Origin: Branchiostoma floridae
Lineage: Eukaryota > Chordata > Leptocardii > Amphioxiformes > Branchiostomatidae
Direction: 5' to 3'
NCBI RefSeq assembly: GCF_000003815.2
Contig: NC_049979.1
Span: 27,498,855-27,523,397 of the forward strand
Length of the DNA: 24,543 bases
Under the pieces are notes generated by a model that was not told the origin of the DNA, ran no database searches, and saw only the letters and a program-made list of their open reading frames with translations. Shown one piece after another: positions 18,441 through 24,543 of this stretch. The stretch's first letter is position 1; the number at the start of each line of letters is the position of its first letter. The translations under genes and the position numbers were made by a program.

Positions 18441-19711
18441 CGACATTAAAACATCTCTCAGGTACTAAACTTTTGGTTATGTAATATACATATACATATC
18501 TATATTTATATAACATTACAGTAGATTGCCAACACAATTTCATAAATATACAGAGACACTTCAACACATTAAATCAGAGCTAATGCATCAAATTGACTTA
18601 GCCATGATTCAGATATAAATGTGCTACCACATCCACAAGTCCCAAACTGTGCAGTGTTGTGCAAGCTATACTGAACAAATCATTATGCATAATATATATT
18701 ATATGTCAACTACCAACGATCATTTCCTAACAATACTTATTATTACCATACATGCGTACAACAATGTATGCAATGATTGTGAAATCTGAATGTCACTAAA
18801 ATCAATTAAGTGTCAAAATATGCAGATTCAATCACTTAATATGATCAAATTATGCTACATCACTCCGGTTAACTTGATACAGAGTAACAACTTGTGCAGT
18901 GTGAAATCTTATTGTACAGAAAATGTACATATGAGTTCTTGCATCATATTTCTATTTATGAAAACAAAATGCTCACAAATGAGCAAAATGAAGAAATCTG
19001 TCATGACTCTGAATACAGTGCACAACATCAAACACATGTACAGTGGTTTCAGAACATTGATTGTTCTCACAGTCTATCAAGAAATATGCCAAAGACCAGC
19101 CATTGAAACACAACATGGGCAGAATGTACATTATAGTTATGCCAGGCACCACTAAACCAAAATCATTGTGATAAAGCATCTTGTGTAAAGTTATCTGTAT
19201 CTTCAATGTCATGTTTTTTCATGAATGAAAGAAGTGCATACAGAAACACTGCATATTTGACAAAGTCATCATCACAAACAGAGGCAGCTGCTTTATAATG
19301 GTGGTACCAGGACGAGATTTGTTGTGGCATGTAGAGTGCTTTAAAAAAAAAAAAATCAAATAATGATTGAATTTTTTTCCGACAAAAAATACTTTATTTT
19401 TTCCCGGCACATTGAATTTGAATATTCATTGGTTTGATACTTGTTTGATCTGATAATTTCAAGTCCAGTGTTGATCACATCAACACAAAACACACATAAG
19501 AATGTCACCAGAATATATGCATGCATTTTCAATTGCCACCTTATATCCCATTTCCTTTCTTTCTAGAAAAAAACCCTTTCCCTCATGGTTTACCTTAGCA
19601 GTGGCATACATGTACTGTATCCTGTAGTCAGTAAACTTCAAACGGAAAGGTCTAAAGAGAATGTATGTTAATCCTTGAGCAGAGTCAGACTAGGAATATT
19701 GTTGAAAAGGT
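18441..19711. other. AT-rich intergenic stretch, no gene seen
   Basis: Includes a TA-rich simple stretch (about 18478-18513) and an A13-type run near 19341. The 121-codon open frame at 18790-19155 (plus) has no domain or compositional signal and is probably chance. Confidence 0.5.
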
Positions 19712-19975
19712 TAAGGTAAAGGTAGTCCTTAAGCCCTTTTGAGGCAGGCTCTTTGAGGCTGCAGGGGAAGTGTTATTCACTGTGTCTAATGGCACGGTAT
19801 TGGAAGGCAGAGCCCATTTATCCTCTCCTTCCACTTCCACTGCCTTTTACCTCCCTAACCGAAGTCATGTAAAGAAACTAGTGTTAAGTGCATTTCCCAA
19901 GGCACAACATTGATGGCATGTCAGGGGATTCAAACCCAGGACCTCTGGGTAGCATCCTAACGATCTAACCGTCAA
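19712..19975 (-). repeat. tRNA-derived SINE
   Basis: Minus strand: GGTTTGAATCC (19926-19936) is a B box preceded by a degenerate tRNA-like head (GGTTAGATCGTTAGGATGC). The body contains CTTGGGAAATGCACTTAACA, a motif recurrent in invertebrate and fish tRNA SINEs, then TGACTTCGGTTAGGGAGGTA. A truncated relative lies at 4829-4955. Confidence 0.7.
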
Positions 19976-20295
19976 AACATGTATTGTTAGCAGCAAAAGA
20001 AGAATGAATATTCTGAACAGTCATGTTCAAGATTGTTATGCAAATAAATCTGCCTGTTTGATGATGAATGGCTGGTATGTTGGAATAAAAAGGCCCAAAA
20101 ATTCAGTGCACACCTTTATAGAGTAGGTTCCAGTTCTAGTTCAAAGTGGGCGTATATAATCATATACACATGAATCACAAAACCAGGCCTTAAGTTCCAA
20201 GAAAGCACATGCTGAGCTGCCTCTTACAAAGTGAATAGTTGTGACTTGTTTCTTTGACAATTAGAAAACAAACTATAGGTTGACAATTGTATATT

Positions 20296-20472
20296 NNNNN
20301 NNNNNNNNNNNNNNNNNNNNNNNNNNNNNNNNNNNNNNNNNNNNNNNNNNNNNNNNNNNNNNNNNNNNNNNNNNNNNNNNNNNNNNNNNNNNNNNNNNNN
20401 NNNNNNNNNNNNNNNNNNNNNNNNNNNNNNNNNNNNNNNNNNNNNNNNNNNNNNNNNNNNNNNNNNNNNNNN
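20296..20472. other. Assembly gap, 177 N
   Basis: Run of N; ORFs spanning it are artefacts. The flanks 19976-20295 and 20473-22009 show no gene. Confidence 1.
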
Positions 20473-21114
20473 AGGGTTGTCATGTTGAGGAGGTGACGAT
20501 GATGCTGAGGAAGTAAATATGCTGTCACAAGAAGGATAGTACAGAACTTAACATCAGCTTCTGCTTCAGAAAAGTTCTTATAATATCATAAATAACATCA
20601 CATGGGGTCTGACTAAACAGCAAAACACATCAGAAATAGCTAAATACAGCATAAAACCTGCCATACATGTATCTTACGTAAGCTTTAGTATTTTGGTCTA
20701 CACAAGTATTTCCCTATTTAGTCAAACCCTGACATGTGCTTTTGACATGTTGTCGGTGGAGATGATTTCTGTAAACCAAATCATCAAAGAAAAGCTATTT
20801 GTCTATGCCAAGATAGATAAAAGCAAAGTTGATTAATTTCTGGATGCTGCTGGGATAAAGAGAGCTTGATTGATTTCTGCATTGCACACAATGTATATTG
20901 AATGAATAAAATTTAAAGAAAATATTGCACATTCTGTTATAACTCACAGTTAGTAACAATTACTTAAACTGGAATCATGATGCTTCCTTGTGTTTATTGC
21001 TTTTGCTGCTGCAGCATAACATTATATAATCTAAGACATTAAATATCGCATACCAGCTACTCAGTGCTTGTGACACCAATGACACCAAAATACAATACTG
21101 GTACAGGGCTCGAA

Positions 21115-21195
21115 ATACCACATGCATATGCAAGTTTGTGCATGTAAAATTGGTGTGGTGCAAGTAAGTTTGGACCAAACTTGCACCAGTGCAAG
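21115..21195. repeat. Small hairpin-rich repeat
   Basis: Repeated TGCAAGTT words and the inverted pair GTGCAAGTAAGTTTGG / CCAAACTTGCAC, next to CAGGGCTCGAAATACC. Possibly the end of a decayed transposon. Confidence 0.4.
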
Positions 21196-21323
21196 TTACT
21201 TTTATCCACTAATACCTGACTTTAGAAAAAGCTTACACACACCAAGAATATTGTCTGCCATTGAAAGGTAAAAGAAAACAACACTGAATAAAAAAATAGC
21301 CTAAATTTGTTATTTCTAAACTT

Positions 21324-21341
21324 GGTTAGACATCCAGGTAA
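21324..21341 (+). repeat. Dispersed 18-mer, copy 2
   Basis: Identical to 11471-11488. Confidence 0.5.
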
Positions 21342-21863
21342 ACAAAATTTGAAGACAATTCCATCTCTATAATGCTAATAATTCCTTTGGTGTTGTCTTA
21401 CCTTGATTTGCATATGAGTAAATACATTTTGCATATTTAGTGACTTTGATATGATCAACAGTACTGGATTTTCCAGTTATATAGCTAGCACAGGTGATTT
21501 TTTTCCTAATCGTGATAACACAGTGAAATCTATCTTAAATTATAGCTCTTGCAGCCCCGAACAAAATGCCGTTTTCGGATTTCAAATCGGATGAACTTAA
21601 GTCTAGAAATTAAATTTTGAAGTAATTAATTTGGGTATTTTTGTGGAAAACCTTAATCATTAGTTCAATGGGGCCCAAATGGCACCGGAGGGACCTGTAA
21701 TTAGAGCAAATCAATACACTACACACACACTATATGCATCATTAGCATGATTTATTTTCTTAACACCAACAGACATTCAAGTTGATGCAACTGTCTAACC
21801 AAATCCAGCAAGTAGACAGTACACTTAGTCTATAATTAGTAAATGATTATGTTAATTATTGAA

Positions 21864-21885
21864 ATTAGTATGTCTGCATACTAAT
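21864..21885. repeat. Perfect 9-bp-stem hairpin
   Basis: ATTAGTATG, loop TCTG, CATACTAAT, in AT-rich sequence. No U-tract or gene context to call it a terminator. Confidence 0.5.
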
Positions 21886-22009
21886 TAGGTTAATATCACA
21901 TACTATATTCAGGTATCCTCTACACATTCAGGCTACATTTCTCTCTCAGGTTACCTCAGACATCTGTCACTACATGATCAGCAAAGTGTCAGTTGTATTT
22001 AAATTCTTA

Positions 22010-22524
22010 NNNNNNNNNNNNNNNNNNNNNNNNNNNNNNNNNNNNNNNNNNNNNNNNNNNNNNNNNNNNNNNNNNNNNNNNNNNNNNNNNNNNNNNNNNN
22101 NNNNNNNNNNNNNNNNNNNNNNNNNNNNNNNNNNNNNNNNNNNNNNNNNNNNNNNNNNNNNNNNNNNNNNNNNNNNNNNNNNNNNNNNNNNNNNNNNNNN
22201 NNNNNNNNNNNNNNNNNNNNNNNNNNNNNNNNNNNNNNNNNNNNNNNNNNNNNNNNNNNNNNNNNNNNNNNNNNNNNNNNNNNNNNNNNNNNNNNNNNNN
22301 NNNNNNNNNNNNNNNNNNNNNNNNNNNNNNNNNNNNNNNNNNNNNNNNNNNNNNNNNNNNNNNNNNNNNNNNNNNNNNNNNNNNNNNNNNNNNNNNNNNN
22401 NNNNNNNNNNNNNNNNNNNNNNNNNNNNNNNNNNNNNNNNNNNNNNNNNNNNNNNNNNNNNNNNNNNNNNNNNNNNNNNNNNNNNNNNNNNNNNNNNNNN
22501 NNNNNNNNNNNNNNNNNNNNNNNN
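22010..22524. other. Assembly gap, 515 N
   Basis: Run of N; ORFs across it are artefacts. Any 3' untranslated region or poly(A) site of the minus-strand ORF at 22761 could lie here. Confidence 1.
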
Positions 22525-22651
22525 CTTCATAAATAAATAATTAACATCAAATTACTTTTTGCCATATTAATTACATCATTTTTACAAGTCATACCTTTTT
22601 TCTGCAGAAATATGTGAATACTATTGTATCTAAAATATCATATCAAATATT

Positions 22652-22734
22652 AACAAATTCCTACTGTCTCTCTTTGCTTGTCTCGCTTCTTCACTTTTGC
22701 TTTATCAGTTCAAGTCTTCTGTTCAAAGCCATAT
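22652..22734 (-). pseudogene. Decayed tandem duplicate of the 3' end of the transposase-like ORF
   Basis: About 83 bp matching 22752-22847 block by block: ATGGCT, ACAGAAGACTTGAACTGATA, GAAGAAGCGAGACAAGCAAA, GAGAGACAGTAGGAATTTGTT. A 9-base block and further bases are missing relative to the intact copy, so the frame hits TGA early. The offset between copies is about 100 bp. Confidence 0.8.
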
Positions 22735-22760
22735 TACAACAAATATAATCAAACAAATTC

Positions 22761-24543
22761 CTAAAGTCTCTCTCTTTGCTTGTCTCGCTTCTTCTTCAGT
22801 TTTGCTTTTTCTGCCTGTATCAGTTCTAGTCGTCTGTCCGTAGCCATGTACTTTGTACCCTGTTCAACTTCCTGATCTGAGTCCTCATCTTCATCCTCCT
22901 CATTGTTGTTATTGCATCTTAAAGTGTTCATACCTATCAGCTCAAGCAAGTTTTCCTTTAGTTCTGACATTGAAAACTTTTTCACCGACCCATTCACAGT
23001 CATCTGTTGCTGAACCAAGTATCTTTTGTCTGTTGGTAGAGGGTCCTCCAGAACTACTTTGTGAAATCTGAGCTGTGCAAGGATCTTCTCTTTCTTCTTT
23101 GAATCAGTTGCACACTCACAGAGTCTCTGCTCAACCTCCTCTGGAGTCTTCCATTCACCGCCATCTTGCCTTACTGCTTCACAAATCTTGGATTTCTCCT
23201 GGGATACCCTTCTTATCTTTCTTTCCTTCTCATCTTGTTTCTGCCTCAGCAGTTCGAGGCGGTGGCTCAGAATTTCCTGTTCTCGTTCTTTCTGCTTCTT
23301 GATGCATCCTGGAGCAGCTTTTCGAGCTGTCTCTAATGNNNNNNNNNNNNNNNNNNNNNNNNNNNNNNNNNNNNNNNNNNNNNNNNNNNNNNNNNNNNNN
23401 NNNNNNNNNNNNNNNNNNNNNNNNNNNNNNNNNNNNNNGTCATCTTCAGACAGTTTTCCCAGCCAGTCTACTGTGTGGTTTGTAGAGAGTAGAAGCAGTG
23501 ATTCGATGTGTAAGGTCTTTGCAGATGGTTTCAGCTGGTGTAACCTATTTCGGTACCCAATGCTTCTTTCACATGTGACATTTGTTGTGGGAACATGTTT
23601 AGATTTCTGTTTCAGGTTTTCATCAGGATTATCATACATTCCTCCAGGTAAGTAGTCGGTGAGCTGTTTTTCTATCAGAATCACCCAGGACGAGAAGATC
23701 AGCTCCAGGGCACTGATGGTGAGAGCATCCAGCTCAGCATCCTCAGAATCTTTAAGAAGGGCATGGCACACATCATCCTCATCAACCACCTCCCGGCCGG
23801 GAAATATGGTTTTATTGTCAGGCACAAGTAGTTCTGATGCGTCCTCTGATAGTCTAAGAAATTCCGCTCTCATTGTGAGAGACTGTCTGTTCAGATCGAG
23901 GATGCTGGTAGCAGCTAAGATTTCTCGCCACATTGGCGTGGTCACTCTCTTCTCCAGGATACCTAGCGCCCTGCATCCAGCGATAGCAACTTTGTTGGAT
24001 AAGTGCTGCTGCAGACAAGAGTGGGACATACTTAGGGTACCACCACCTTTCCAGATTTCTAAGAACTCCCTCATGTCCTCCAAGTGAAAGAAGAAAGCCG
24101 CACCATTCACAAATTGGATGTTGCATCTATTCCCGATTAATTTGGAAAACTGGCACTTTCTACCTGGCTCCTTCCCATACAGGAAAGCCTGGAAAGCCGC
24201 CGCTTGCCCCGTTCTTTCATCGCACTGTTTTTGAAACGTGCGACAAGCTGCATACAGTGCATCCTCAGTGACAGCCCTTCCATTTTTGGTTGGCATGCCT
24301 TTCTTTTCAATGGCGCACACATCGAAACATTTTAATGCATCAAGTGCAACAGAAGCCATATTGATAAGGACGTGCATATAACAATAAAAGTTATTGACTT
24401 TCTCTACTGAGCTTGACGTGTCCTTGATTATCTCCCCCCTCCACTCTTCAAAAGCACTGTTAATGCTTTCATACTGAACCTCTGTCGGACCAGCTAGATT
24501 CACAAAAACCCCTTTTTTTTCTTTCTTTTTTTTTCTTTTCCTT
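22761..24543 (-). CDS. Transposase-like protein with hAT-like motif and coiled-coil tail (5' incomplete, internal gap)
   Basis: Single open frame to the right edge; no upstream stop. The codon at 24503 is GTG, not a plausible animal start; the first in-frame ATG is about 42 codons further in, so the true start is probably outside the window. Counting from 24503: residues 1-300 are globular (IGNRCNIQFVNGAAFFFH at 123-140, then GCRALGILEKRVTTPMWREI); 304-344 (VPTTNVTCERSIGYRNRLHQ, then ESLLLLSTNHT) resembles the hAT C-terminal dimerisation region. A 100-N gap follows residue 355. The rest is charged coiled coil (RKAAPGCIKKQKEREQEIL onward), an acidic run, and a basic tail ending KKRDKQRERL. It resembles multicopy uncharacterised proteins I recall from cnidarians and other invertebrates. 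Transposon origin is inference; no catalytic triad was identified. Confidence 0.6.
   Translation of the reverse strand, partial: RKRKKKKEKKGVFVNLAGPTEVQYESINSAFEEWRGEIIKDTSSSVEKVNNFYCYMHVLINMASVALDALKCFDVCAIEKKGMPTKNGRAVTEDALYAACRTFQKQCDERTGQAAAFQAFLYGKEPGRKCQFSKLIGNRCNIQFVNGAAFFFHLEDMREFLEIWKGGGTLSMSHSCLQQHLSNKVAIAGCRALGILEKRVTTPMWREILAATSILDLNRQSLTMRAEFLRLSEDASELLVPDNKTIFPGREVVDEDDVCHALLKDSEDAELDALTISALELIFSSWVILIEKQLTDYLPGGMYDNPDENLKQKSKHVPTTNVTCERSIGYRNRLHQLKPSAKTLHIESLLLLSTNHTVDWLGKLSEDDXXXXXXXXXXXXXXXXXXXXXXXXXXXXXXXXXXLETARKAAPGCIKKQKEREQEILSHRLELLRQKQDEKERKIRRVSQEKSKICEAVRQDGGEWKTPEEVEQRLCECATDSKKKEKILAQLRFHKVVLEDPLPTDKRYLVQQQMTVNGSVKKFSMSELKENLLELIGMNTLRCNNNNEEDEDEDSDQEVEQGTKYMATDRRLELIQAEKAKLKKKRDKQRERL
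23339..23438. other. Assembly gap, 100 N, inside the transposase-like ORF
   Basis: Codons are complete before the gap (355 codons from 24503); 578 coding bases follow it. The missing sequence must be 1 modulo 3 in length if no intron lies here. The 100-base size may be a placeholder. Confidence 1.
24511..24543. repeat. Polypyrimidine (plus) / polypurine (minus) tract at the window edge
   Basis: Only C and T on the plus strand. On the coding (minus) strand it reads A/G only, so it cannot contain a stop and keeps the transposase-like frame open by composition. It is not a splice-acceptor pyrimidine tract for that strand. Confidence 0.8.

Noticed and set aside
18790-19155. 121-codon plus-strand ORF
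   Set aside because: AT-rich intergenic DNA, no hydrophobic pattern or domain, no homologue recognised.
21970-22540. ORFs of 180-190 codons spanning the N gap
   Set aside because: They consist of undetermined bases; artefact of reading N as open.
24511-24543. Splice-acceptor polypyrimidine tract upstream of the transposase-like ORF
   Set aside because: The pyrimidines are on the plus strand; on the coding strand the tract is purine, so it cannot serve as an acceptor tract.

Overview
The window looks like a scaffold from an intron-rich invertebrate deuterostome, most likely a lancelet (Branchiostoma). The evidence is a proprotein convertase 2 gene very close to the vertebrate one but cut into many short GT-AG exons, compact introns full of foldback elements and minisatellites, tRNA-derived SINEs, and three N gaps of unequal size (177, 515 and 100). 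Species assignment is inference; the gene assignment is firm.

Region 1 (1-12925, minus strand) is the PCSK2 (PC2/SPC2) gene. Thirteen coding exons join in phase into 573 complete codons plus one base: signal peptide, propeptide with RRRRS and RRRKR sites, the catalytic triad D175/H216/S392, the PC2-specific oxyanion Asp (D318), and most of the P domain with its RRGD motif. The last exon or exons (about 70 residues expected) lie beyond the left edge. Introns carry at least five foldback (MITE-like) elements, a short 11-bp-TIR element, two SINE copies, a minisatellite, and a local duplication that copied the 3' splice site and start of exon 11 into intron 10.

Region 2 (about 12926-22650) has no gene I can support. 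It is a repeat landscape: a three-copy tandem repeat of about 170 bp (13990-14515); a CRE/CCAAT/TATA promoter-like patch (15735-15909) directly before a minisatellite (15932-16620) of the same family as the PC2 intron 9 array; a 754-bp element with terminal inverted repeats and an internal 160-bp tandem repeat (16807-17560); a second copy of the PC2 intron 12 foldback family (18266-18440); and a tRNA-derived SINE (about 19712-19975).

Region 3 (22761-24543, minus strand) is a long ORF of at least 593 codons, open to the right edge, with a 100-N gap inside. It is a transposase-like protein: a globular region ending in a motif resembling the hAT C-terminal dimerisation region, then a charged coiled-coil tail. 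Its 3' end was tandemly duplicated just downstream.

I see no operon-like or defence-like system. The most novel-looking items are the TIR element with an internal satellite, the shared minisatellite with its promoter-like flank, the exon 11 duplication, and the transposase-like ORF.
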